Of a DNA stretch of 64,000 bases, positions 44,390-52,323 are shown one piece after another. Position 1 is the stretch's first letter. Each line of letters begins with the position of its first letter. Both the position numbers and the translations under genes were made by a program. The DNA is from Halomarina salina (lineage in GTDB: Archaea; Halobacteriota; Halobacteria; Halobacteriales; Haloarculaceae): the NCBI RefSeq assembly GCF_023074835.1, contig NZ_JALLGW010000002.1, forward strand, positions 124,001 to 188,000, read 5' to 3'. Under the pieces are notes generated by a model. It searched no databases, was not told where the DNA came from, and was given only the letters and a program-made list of their open reading frames with translations.

Positions 44390-45973
44390 GTGGGTGTGAA
44401 TGAGCCGGAATCGTCCAGTTCGGAGGGAGCGATGAGCGACCGGGACGCCGAACTGTCGTCGCTGCTCTCCAGCGCCTCGCTCGTCGTCGTCGGGACGGTG
44501 CTCGGAGCCATCGCCAAGATGGTCGAACGCATCATCATCGGGCGGTCGCTCTCGCTCGACGCCTACGGGGAGGTGAGCATCGGCCTCGCTATCCTCACCA
44601 TGGCGACGACGCTCTCCGTCCTGGGGTTCAGCCAGGGTATCCCCCGGTTCATGTCGCGGTACGACGACACGCCCGCCAAACGGGGCGTCTGGGTGACCGG
44701 CTTCGTCGTCACGCTCGGAGCCGCCGTCGTCGTCGCCGGGGCGCTGTTCGCGGCGGCGGGGACGCTCACGCAGTACCTCGGGGGGACCGACTCCGTCTGG
44801 CTCCTCCAGCTGTTCTTCCTCAGCATCCCGCTGACCGTCGGCCTCCGGGTCGGCATCGGCGGGTTGCAGGGGTTCGAGAACACGCGCTACCGCACGGTGG
44901 TGCAGGACGTCCTCCACCCGCTCTCGCGTATCGCCCTGCTCGTCGGCTTCCTCTGGGCGGGGTACGGGACCGTGGCGGCGGGGTACGCGTACCTCGTCGC
45001 CGCCGGCCTGGCGTTCGTCGTCTCCCACCTGCTGTTGAACCGCCTGCTCCCGCTGCGGGGGTCGTTCGTCACCCGCCCGCGCGAACTGCTCCGGTTCTCG
45101 CTCCCGCTGGTCGTCTCGGGGTTCCTCGCCATCCTGCTGTCCCAGACGGACACCGTCATGCTCGGCTACTTCCGCCCCTCCAGCGAGGTGGCGCTGTACA
45201 ACGCCGCCTACCCCATCGCCATCGGTCTCGGCACGCTGCTCGGCGCGTTCAACTTCCTCTACCTCCCGGTCGCCTCCCGCCTCGACGCGCAGGACGAGCG
45301 CTCGGAGGTCGAGGCCATCTACGCCGTGACGACGAAGTGGGCCTTCTTCCTCACGTTCCCGGCGTTCCTGACGTTCGCCGTCTACTCGGGCGACGTGCTC
45401 GCCATCTTCTTCGGCGAGCGCTACCGCGACGCCGGACCGGCGCTGACCATCCTCACGGTCGGCTACTTCTCGAACGCGCTGTTCGGCCAGAACCTGCGGA
45501 CCATCTCGGCGCTCGGCGACACCGGCTACCTCATGCTCATCAACGGCGTCGCGTACGCCATCAACGTCGTCGCCAACCTGGTGCTCATCCCGCAGTACGG
45601 GTTCGTCGGCGCGTCGGTCGCCTCCGCGGCGTCGTATACGGCGATGAACGTCGCGGCGAACGTCATCCTCTGGCGGCAGTTCCGTATCCACCCCTTCTCG
45701 CGGTGGTCGGTGCGGACGTTCGCCTCGCTCACGCTGGTCGGACCGCCGGTCGCACTCGCAGTCGACCCCTGGGTGTCGCTCTCGCTGCTCACGCTGGTGC
45801 CGTTCCTCGCCGCCGTGGGCATCGCGTCCATCGTCGTGGCGGCACTGGCCGGTGGCCTCCAGTCAGAGGACCGCGTCGTCGTCAGGTACGTCGAGCGCTA
45901 CGTCGGCCTGCGCGTTCCGCTCATCCGTCGGTACATCCCGTCGGAGTCCGACGACACCTCCCTCCTGTCCTGA
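44390..45973 (+). CDS. Wzx/MATE-like polysaccharide flippase
   Basis: 527 residues with a GTG start (an ATG at 44432 is also in frame). About 13-14 membrane segments in the MOP/Wzx arrangement: AKMVERIIIGRSLSLDAYGEVSIGLAILTM, GFSQGIPRFMSRYD, LSQTDTVMLGYFRPSSEVALYNAAYPIA, and a late ALTILTVGYFSNALFGQNLRTISALG. It should flip lipid-linked glycan units to the outer face. It is a separate class from the ABC exporter at 13631. Confidence 0.92.
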   Translation: MGVNEPESSSSEGAMSDRDAELSSLLSSASLVVVGTVLGAIAKMVERIIIGRSLSLDAYGEVSIGLAILTMATTLSVLGFSQGIPRFMSRYDDTPAKRGVWVTGFVVTLGAAVVVAGALFAAAGTLTQYLGGTDSVWLLQLFFLSIPLTVGLRVGIGGLQGFENTRYRTVVQDVLHPLSRIALLVGFLWAGYGTVAAGYAYLVAAGLAFVVSHLLLNRLLPLRGSFVTRPRELLRFSLPLVVSGFLAILLSQTDTVMLGYFRPSSEVALYNAAYPIAIGLGTLLGAFNFLYLPVASRLDAQDERSEVEAIYAVTTKWAFFLTFPAFLTFAVYSGDVLAIFFGERYRDAGPALTILTVGYFSNALFGQNLRTISALGDTGYLMLINGVAYAINVVANLVLIPQYGFVGASVASAASYTAMNVAANVILWRQFRIHPFSRWSVRTFASLTLVGPPVALAVDPWVSLSLLTLVPFLAAVGIASIVVAALAGGLQSEDRVVVRYVERYVGLRVPLIRRYIPSESDDTSLLS

Positions 45974-46070
45974 GCGCCGTGACCGACGCGTCGCTGACCC
46001 GCTCCGGCGGGTGGTCGACGTCGTCCGCGGAGACAGCGTCGTCAGAAAGACGCCGCGTCGAGGACGGCAG

Positions 46071-47024
46071 CTACGCGGTGTAGGGGTTGGCCTGGGGCGT
46101 GGCCCGGTCGGAGACCGTCGACTCGAAGATAGAACGGAGCTGGTCGGTGGCGTGCTGTGCGCTCAGCTCCTCGACCGCACCCCGACCGTTCGACCTGGTA
46201 TCGGCCTCGAGAACTGCCGCGAGTTCGTCCGTCAGTTCGTCGTCCGTCCGACAGACCGCCGAAGGAGTGACGCCGCGCAGTCGCTCGGCGACGTCGCCGA
46301 CGTCCGTCGAGACGATGGGGACGTTGCACGCCAGCGCCTCCTTGATGGTGTTGGGCGAGCCCTCGCTCGTCGAGGTGACGAGCAGCGAGTCGGCGGCGTT
46401 CATGTACGTCGGCACCTCCTCGTGGTCGACGCCGGTGACGGCGTGGAGGACGACGGGCCGCTCGAAGCGGTCGTCGACGGCGGCCACGACCCGCTCCGCC
46501 CGCGGGTAGTCCTTCACCGGACGGTCCGGGTTGTACGGGAACAGCACGTGGTACGCTCTCGGGTCCCACCCGACCACCTCCTGCGCCTCGCGCTGTGACT
46601 GTGGCGCGAACTGGTCCAGGTCGACGCCGTGGGGAATCACGAAGCAGTCCTGGTCGAGGGCGTCGGCCATCTCCTCGCTCATCACGACGACGGCGTCGCA
46701 GTAGCGGGCACAGAAGCGACTCACTGAACCGTACTTGCCCAGCAGGTCGGACCCCCACAGCGAGAGGACGACCGGCAGCTTCGGCTGGGCGAGGGCGAGC
46801 GGTGCGGTCAGCCCGTAGTTCGCGTGGACGAGGTCGTACGACCCGAACGAACGCCGGAGCAGTTCGGGGTACAGCCCCAGGTAGTCGGTCACCGAGCGTG
46901 TGCCGCCGTCCGTCGGGTTCGGTGGGCTGATCGTGGTGACTTCGATACCGGACTGCCGGAGCAGTTCCACCTGCTTCTGGTAGAACGACGCCCGCTCGGT
47001 CGTGACGAGACTCAGAACCTTCAT
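46071..47024 (-). CDS. GT4-family glycosyltransferase
   Basis: 317 residues. N-terminal MKVLSLVTTERASFYQKQVELL, then DLVHANYGLTAPLAL. The C-terminal half has VLFPYNPDRPVKDYPRA, LHAVTGVDHEEVPTYMNAAD, and TSEGSPNTIKEALACNVPIV (E-x7-E). Shorter than usual GT4 but complete. Cytoplasmic. It converges on the flippase gene. Confidence 0.9.
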   Translation of the reverse strand: MKVLSLVTTERASFYQKQVELLRQSGIEVTTISPPNPTDGGTRSVTDYLGLYPELLRRSFGSYDLVHANYGLTAPLALAQPKLPVVLSLWGSDLLGKYGSVSRFCARYCDAVVVMSEEMADALDQDCFVIPHGVDLDQFAPQSQREAQEVVGWDPRAYHVLFPYNPDRPVKDYPRAERVVAAVDDRFERPVVLHAVTGVDHEEVPTYMNAADSLLVTSTSEGSPNTIKEALACNVPIVSTDVGDVAERLRGVTPSAVCRTDDELTDELAAVLEADTRSNGRGAVEELSAQHATDQLRSIFESTVSDRATPQANPYTA

Positions 47025-47054
47025 CGTCGTCCGTCCTGACAGAGGGACGATGCT

Positions 47055-47060
47055 TTGTAA
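47055..47060 (-). promoter_or_regulatory. box A-like element before the GT4 gene at 47024
   Basis: On the minus strand TTACAA is centred about 33 bases before the ATG at 47024. Confidence 0.4.
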
Positions 47061-47235
47061 TGTCCGGTCTATCCTACAGTCAGTCGAACGGGACCCGACG
47101 CGCGTACTCCCGGCAGATCAGCGGCCCCCACGAGGAGCCGTGGGGAGCGGCCTACAGCGGTCCGCCGAGGGGAGTGTCACGGCGGGCGACGGTATCGTCG
47201 GTCAGACAGGTGTGAGACCGAGGGGGAGCGGGTCG

Positions 47236-47535
47236 CTAGCAGAGGTTCTCCGACTGAATCGTCGACCACGTCAGGGTCCCTCTGTCGGTGATACCGTAGA
47301 CGCGACCCTTCCGCTGTTCCTCCGAGACGAGCAGTTCGACGAGGTGCCGTCGTCTCAGTTGCTGTATCGCACGCGAGATGTGCGCCAGTCGGAAGTCCGA
47401 CCGGTCCGCTATCCGCGTCGGCGTGAGTGGCCCCTCGTCGAGGCGACCCAGCACTGCGATCCGATATCGTGAACTAATCACGTAGCTGATGAGGTCCCAG
47501 TCCGAACCATCACATTTCTGTCGTTTACTCACCAT
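47236..47535 (-). CDS. winged-helix transcriptional regulator (MarR/ArsR-like)
   Basis: 99 residues. Reading SDWDLISYVISSRYRIAVLGRLDEGPLTP then RIADRSDFRLAHISRAIQQLRRRHLVELLVSEE, with a beta wing RKGRVYGITDRG. This is the compact haloarchaeal wHTH form often found beside surface-glycan genes. It probably binds a site in the AT-rich region upstream (see the palindrome at 47615-47626). Confidence 0.85.
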   Translation of the reverse strand: MVSKRQKCDGSDWDLISYVISSRYRIAVLGRLDEGPLTPTRIADRSDFRLAHISRAIQQLRRRHLVELLVSEEQRKGRVYGITDRGTLTWSTIQSENLC

Positions 47536-47614
47536 TCTGTCTGTCTATCTCTCCAACACGGTGGCACTGGTAAATGGGTTCCGAATGTTTATGCTGAGCT
47601 TAAAAAAGTGGATA

Positions 47615-47626
47615 ATTTCTAGAAAT
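47615..47626. promoter_or_regulatory. 12-bp perfect palindrome ATTTCTAGAAAT
   Basis: Perfect palindrome, 80 bases before the start of the wHTH regulator, in an AT-rich patch. A plausible operator for that regulator. Confidence 0.45.
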
Positions 47627-47984
47627 AGAGGAGTAGTTAAAACATACAGGTCATTCACCCGCGCCGTACTGTGGTTCTCCTGTCAGCGAATCCGTCCGAC
47701 GAGAACGGCTAGGTGGACGTCCACTGCTGTAGTGTTCGAATTCTATCATAGTTAGAAGACGGGAGTATGAGACGAATTAACACACTCTGGTGGGCGGTCG
47801 TGTCACCTCCCGATATGGCACAGGTTCGACAGGTACAGCGGTCGCGATTCGTCCCGTTTCGGACCGGTCAGTACGAACCGGGCGAGAGCGACTATCTCGA
47901 CACGACTCCGTGACACGTAGCTTAGCAAACGCTGGGCTACTGGGTGTCCCCCGTCTGAACACGACGCATTACAACATGTAATCC

Positions 47985-48000
47985 GGTCGAGGACTCGACC
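47985..48000. other. short hairpin before the DUF1616 gene
   Basis: Arms GGTCGA (47985-47990) and TCGACC (47995-48000) are complementary with a 4-base loop, and lie 17 bases before the GTG at 48017. It could be a leader structure or an operator. Confidence 0.35.
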
Positions 48001-48016
48001 GAACGGGTTGATTTCA

Positions 48017-49063
48017 GTGGCAGACAAACAAACACAGAACGAACGTAGCGTCCGAACGAACGTCGCCCTCTCGACCGTCGACCAGTTCGTCGACGTGGTC
48101 GCCATCCTCCTCTTCCTCGTCGTCCTGCAGGCGGCGATTCGCTCGGTCGAACCGACCGGACTGTTCGGCCTCGGTGGGCCACTGCGCGTCGCCGTCACCC
48201 TCGTCGCGTTGCTGTTCCTTCCGGGGTACGCCCTGACGACGGTGCTGTTCCCCACGCACCCCCGACACGGTCACGAGGACCGCCTGTGGATATCGCCGAC
48301 GTTCGAGGGTCGACTACCCGACGCCCCGGCGCTCGGCGAGCGACTCCTCCTCTCGTTCGGACTGAGCCTCGCGGTCGTCCCCCTCGCGGGGATGGGCCTC
48401 TCGGTGCTGTCGCTGGGGTACGACCCCCAGACCGTCGGCAACGCGACGACGCTGCTCGTCGTGCTCCCGCTCCTGCTCGGGACCATCCGACGCCTCCAGA
48501 TGCCCGAGGAGCGGCGCTACCTCGTCTCCCTGCAGTACACGCTCCGGCAGGTGGGCGGGGGGCTGCGCGGCACGACCCGTGCGGACACGCTCTCCAACGT
48601 GGCCGTCGTGCTCGGCGTCGTCGCCGTCGTCGTCGTCTCCGCGCTCGCCATCACGGCTCCCCAGAGCGGGGCCGGCTACACCGACTTCTCACTGCTCTCC
48701 GAGAACGGGCAGGGGGAGTTCGTCGCCGACGACTACCCCGCCGAGTTCGTCGCGGGGGAGAGCCAGGCACTCACCTTCCGGGTCGCCGACACCGACCCGG
48801 GCGAGACGAGCTACGAGGTGGTCGTGGTCCTCGAACGAGTGGACGATAACGGTGGCGTCACCGAGCGCGCCGAACTCGACCGCTATCGACACACCGTCGA
48901 CGACGGGCCGTGGGTGCGTCAGCACAGCGTGACGCCGAGTATGACCGGCGACGACCTGCGACTGACCTACCTCCTCTACGACGGCGAGGCCCCGTCGAAC
49001 CCGAAGCAGGCGAACGCGGACCAGTCGCTGTACGTCTGGGTGTCCGTCTCGAACGGTAACTGA
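48017..49063 (+). CDS. DUF1616 membrane protein
   Basis: 348 residues from the GTG at 48017 (a TTG at 48008 is in frame). Four to five membrane segments: VDVVAILLFLVVLQAAIRSV, VAVTLVALLFLPGYALTTVLF, LLLSFGLSLAVVPLAGMGL, TLLVVLPLLLGTI and VAVVLGVVAVVVVSALAI. An extracytoplasmic beta-rich C-terminal domain follows (GESQALTFRVADTDPGETSYEVVVVLERV). DUF1616 proteins are frequent beside archaeal glycosylation or S-layer genes; function unknown. Confidence 0.88.
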   Translation: MADKQTQNERSVRTNVALSTVDQFVDVVAILLFLVVLQAAIRSVEPTGLFGLGGPLRVAVTLVALLFLPGYALTTVLFPTHPRHGHEDRLWISPTFEGRLPDAPALGERLLLSFGLSLAVVPLAGMGLSVLSLGYDPQTVGNATTLLVVLPLLLGTIRRLQMPEERRYLVSLQYTLRQVGGGLRGTTRADTLSNVAVVLGVVAVVVVSALAITAPQSGAGYTDFSLLSENGQGEFVADDYPAEFVAGESQALTFRVADTDPGETSYEVVVVLERVDDNGGVTERAELDRYRHTVDDGPWVRQHSVTPSMTGDDLRLTYLLYDGEAPSNPKQANADQSLYVWVSVSNGN

Positions 49064-49084
49064 ACGGTCCCTCCGTCGGTGCGG

Positions 49085-50383
49085 TCACTCGGACGAACCG
49101 ACGCCCCGAACCGTCGAGTCCTCTTCCAGCACGAACCGCTGTCCGGTGACGTCGACGTCCACGTCACGGACGGCGTTGTCCCTCGACCGCCGGAAGAGGA
49201 ACCCGTCCCGGTCCTCGCCGCGCTGCGTGACGGTCACGCCGCTGAACCGGGAGCCGTCGCGGTCCGTGACGCTGATGGCGACGTCACCGGACGCGTCGCC
49301 GGCGACGACACACTCCTCGCAGCGGAACGTCGCGTCGCCGTCCACCCCGTCGGAGAGCGAGACGTCGATGGCTCGCAGGTCCGCGTCGACCCTGACGTCG
49401 GTCCCCCGGACGGTCGCCGCTCCGGTGTGGCCGCCCAGGACGATAGCCCCGTCGCCGTTGGCCGGCGGAGCCAGGAGAATCGTGCAGTCCTCGACGAGCA
49501 TGTCGCCGCCGCCGTGGAGCCAGACGCCCCGAGAGTTGACGACGCCGTCCGAGGTGGGCGGGATGTCGTCGTCGACGACCACCGTCGCGTTCCGGACGTA
49601 GCTCCCGGTGCTCCCGAGGCGGACGTTGGCGATGTTGTTGTTCCGGAACTCGCCGCCCTCGACCTTGACGACGCCGTCTCCGCCGCCGGGGACGCTGGGT
49701 GGCGAGCCGTACAGACCGTTCCCCTTGAACCCCTCGAACCGGCAGTCCCGGACGATCAGCTCCCCGGCGTGTCGTTTCGCGACGAGCATCCCGCCGGACT
49801 CCGGACTGCCGTCCCTCGCGGTCAGTCGCTCGACGACGCCGCTGCCCTCGGGGTTGCGCATCTCGAAGACGAACAGCCCCGTCGCGGCGTTGACGCCGAC
49901 CACCTCGACGTCCCGACAGACGAACTCGTCGTCGCCGAGTATCTGGACGCGGCCGCCGTACCCGTCGCCCCTGATGTCGACGGTGAACCCTTCGACGTGT
50001 AGCTGGCTCCCGATGAGCGAGAGCAGGTACTCCTCGTCCTCCTCGACGGGGTCGGCAGGAATCAGCGTCGCGTCGTTCCCGACGAGCGCGAGGTCCGAGA
50101 CGTCCTCCAGGAGAATCGACCCCTCGACGACGTACTCACCGGGGGGAAAGTACAGCAGTGTCCCGTCCTCGGCGTCGCGGACGATGCCGTCTATCGCGGT
50201 CACGTCCCGCTCTTCTCGGACGGCCTCGACGTCGACGCGCTGGGAGACGTTCGCGGTCACGTCGACGTCCCGGATGCGGTCACGTTCTCGCGTCGAGTCG
50301 AACAGCCCGGAACACCCGGCGAGGGTGGAGACGGCGGCGACGCCCCCGGCACGCAGCAGGCGTCGCCGGGACGCGTTCGTCAT
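49085..50383 (-). CDS. Tat-exported beta-helix lipoprotein
   Basis: 432 residues. Signal MTNASRRRLLRAGGVAAVSTLAGCSG (twin Arg, lipobox LAGC). The body is a right-handed beta-helix with many Asn/Gly turns: FRNNNIANVRLGSTGSY, GVVNSRGVWLHGGGD, DCTILLAPPANGDG. It shares motif order with 40331. It should be lipid-anchored outside the cell. Its stop is 21 bases from the convergent DUF1616 gene and its start overlaps the downstream membrane gene by 4 bases. Confidence 0.9.
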   Translation of the reverse strand: MTNASRRRLLRAGGVAAVSTLAGCSGLFDSTRERDRIRDVDVTANVSQRVDVEAVREERDVTAIDGIVRDAEDGTLLYFPPGEYVVEGSILLEDVSDLALVGNDATLIPADPVEEDEEYLLSLIGSQLHVEGFTVDIRGDGYGGRVQILGDDEFVCRDVEVVGVNAATGLFVFEMRNPEGSGVVERLTARDGSPESGGMLVAKRHAGELIVRDCRFEGFKGNGLYGSPPSVPGGGDGVVKVEGGEFRNNNIANVRLGSTGSYVRNATVVVDDDIPPTSDGVVNSRGVWLHGGGDMLVEDCTILLAPPANGDGAIVLGGHTGAATVRGTDVRVDADLRAIDVSLSDGVDGDATFRCEECVVAGDASGDVAISVTDRDGSRFSGVTVTQRGEDRDGFLFRRSRDNAVRDVDVDVTGQRFVLEEDSTVRGVGSSE

Positions 50384-52308
50384 GGCATCGCGGCCCTCGG
50401 CACGCCGACGGAGCGACCGCCTGCCGACCGGTGGTGGCGTTCCGCCCGGTCGGACGCCTCGGAGACGGGCCGGTCCCTGACGAGGTACGTCGCGAGGTCG
50501 CCGTTCGAGTAGACGCGGTTCACGCCGGGGTGCTCCTCCAGTCGTTCGAACCCGTCGACGGTGTACCGCAGTCCCCCCCAGAGGTCGCGTTCACGCTGGA
50601 CGTCGCCCGTCGTCACGACCAGGTACTGGTCCTCCTGGTAGTAGGCCGCGTACGCACCGCTGTTGAAGACGTCCGGCGTCACCCCCTCGCCGACCGTCGG
50701 GGACTCGCCCGTCGTCCGCCCGACGGTGCCGTACAGCGCGTCGATGGCCCGGTCGGGGCCGCCGCGAACGCCGAGGTACGGGTGGTCGGCACCGTGGTCG
50801 AACGAGTACGCGTAGCCCTCGAGTTCGGCCTCGCTCACCCCCTCGGTCGGCTGGAACATGTACGGCGAGGGGTAGAGCACGGCGGCCGACAGGACGAGCG
50901 CCACAGCCAGACCGACGCCCAGACCGGCGGTGACGGTGCGCGTCGAGTAGCGGTTCGAGAGGTACGACGCGCCGCGCACGATGGCGACGGCCCCGAGGAT
51001 GGTGACGAGCATGACGATGAACCCGATCTGGCGGTAGTGCTGTCGGGTCACCCCCGAGAGGAAGTAGAGGAGGAACAGCGCGCCGAGCGGGACGCCCGCG
51101 AGCGTGAGGTACTGGACGAACGACTCGCCGGCGCTGTCGGTCGAGCGCCAGCCGCGGAAGCTGACGAGCGCGAGGGCGGCGGCCAGCACGACGTAGACGA
51201 ACGTCACGAGGAACAGCTTCAGGAACAGCTCCTCGATGCTGCCGCCGACCTGCGCGAGCGAGGTGCTCTGGTGGGTGACGGTGCCGCCGGCGTCGCCCTC
51301 TCCGGACAGGACCTGCCCGACGACGGCCTCCACCGCGCCCGTCGCCCGGACGTGGCGCGGCAGCCAGAACAGCACGAGCGCCCCGAACAGGAGCGTCTGT
51401 GCGTACGGCGGGTTGACGTGGAACCCGCGCTCGTGGTCGACCCGCCGGAGGACGGCCGTGACGAACGCGACGGTGAGGAACACCAGCAGCAGGCTGACGG
51501 CCTGCTGCGGGTGGACGAACAGGAACGAGGTGGTGGCGAGCACCAGCGGCACCCCCCACGCGCTCGCCCGCCCCCACAGCGGTCGGTCGGCGACGGGGAG
51601 CCGGAGGTACCGGAACAGCAGGTACAGGACGAACGGGGCGAACAGGATGGCCTGCGTCGTCGGGTGGGCCATCAGGTGGACGCTGACGTTGTTGATGGGG
51701 AGTAACAGCAGCGCGCTGAACAGGCCGACCGGGACAGCCCAGCGCAGGTCGGTGAACTGGCGCATGCAGAGGGGGACGAAGACGAACGGCACCAGCGCGT
51801 AGGCGAACACCATCAGCAGGATGGCCCGCCGGGCCGAGATGCCGGCGGCCTCGCCGAGGAACACCGCGAGCAGGTGGGTCGCGGGGTACATGAACCCGAG
51901 CGGGTCGAGTCGGCCCGCGACCATGTCCTTCACCCAGCCGAGGTGGGTGAGCGAGTCGCCCGCGCCGAAGAAGTAGTACCCCCGGACGAGCGGGAGGCCG
52001 ACGAGCGCCGCCCCGCTCACCACGCCGAGTCCGAGCGCAGTCGCCCGTATCCACGACGGAACGGTTGGGAGCAACGAGAGGACCAGCGCGACGAGTAACG
52101 AGAACGCCAGCGCCGCCCAGAACGCGAGCGGCGTCGCCGCGTAGATGGAGAGTTCGGAGCCTTCGGCGGGGTGGCGATACGCCGCCAGGATGCCACCGGC
52201 GAGGACGAAGAAGCCCAGGGCAAGGGCGAGTTTCGCCAGCAGCGCCGTGTCGCGGTCGGTCGTCCAGTTCGTCAGTCCGTGTCGGATGGAAGTAGCGTGT
52301 GTCGTCAT
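50380..52308 (-). CDS. polytopic membrane protein, GT-C glycosyltransferase-like
   Basis: 642 residues. About 12-13 membrane helices up to residue ~490, then a soluble domain of about 130 residues. An early loop reads GYYFFGAGDSLTHLGWVKDMVAG, with an Asp in the position of the catalytic Asp of GT-C enzymes, and MYPATHLLAVFLG follows. This fits a lipid-sugar-dependent transferase facing the outside, but could also be a polymerase (Wzy-type). Its start is 16 bases after the type I phosphodiesterase gene stop, so the two and the beta-helix lipoprotein form one transcript. Confidence 0.8.
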   Translation of the reverse strand: MTTHATSIRHGLTNWTTDRDTALLAKLALALGFFVLAGGILAAYRHPAEGSELSIYAATPLAFWAALAFSLLVALVLSLLPTVPSWIRATALGLGVVSGAALVGLPLVRGYYFFGAGDSLTHLGWVKDMVAGRLDPLGFMYPATHLLAVFLGEAAGISARRAILLMVFAYALVPFVFVPLCMRQFTDLRWAVPVGLFSALLLLPINNVSVHLMAHPTTQAILFAPFVLYLLFRYLRLPVADRPLWGRASAWGVPLVLATTSFLFVHPQQAVSLLLVFLTVAFVTAVLRRVDHERGFHVNPPYAQTLLFGALVLFWLPRHVRATGAVEAVVGQVLSGEGDAGGTVTHQSTSLAQVGGSIEELFLKLFLVTFVYVVLAAALALVSFRGWRSTDSAGESFVQYLTLAGVPLGALFLLYFLSGVTRQHYRQIGFIVMLVTILGAVAIVRGASYLSNRYSTRTVTAGLGVGLAVALVLSAAVLYPSPYMFQPTEGVSEAELEGYAYSFDHGADHPYLGVRGGPDRAIDALYGTVGRTTGESPTVGEGVTPDVFNSGAYAAYYQEDQYLVVTTGDVQRERDLWGGLRYTVDGFERLEEHPGVNRVYSNGDLATYLVRDRPVSEASDRAERHHRSAGGRSVGVPRAAMP

Positions 52309-52323
52309 AACTAGGTGGTGGCG

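Larger units (their letters stand above)
47536..48016. other. 481-base AT-rich intergenic region
   Basis: Distinctly more AT-rich than the flanks, particularly 47580-47660 (runs such as TTAAAAAAG). It has no domain-bearing frame. It includes a 12-bp palindrome (47615-47626) and a hairpin (47985-48000). Probably a shared promoter for the wHTH gene and the DUF1616 gene. Confidence 0.55.

Noticed and set aside
42761-45691. A 976-codon open frame on the minus strand
   Set aside because: It lies opposite the asparagine-synthase-like and flippase genes, is extremely Arg/Val/Glu-rich with no domain, and arises from the GC-biased third positions of the real genes.
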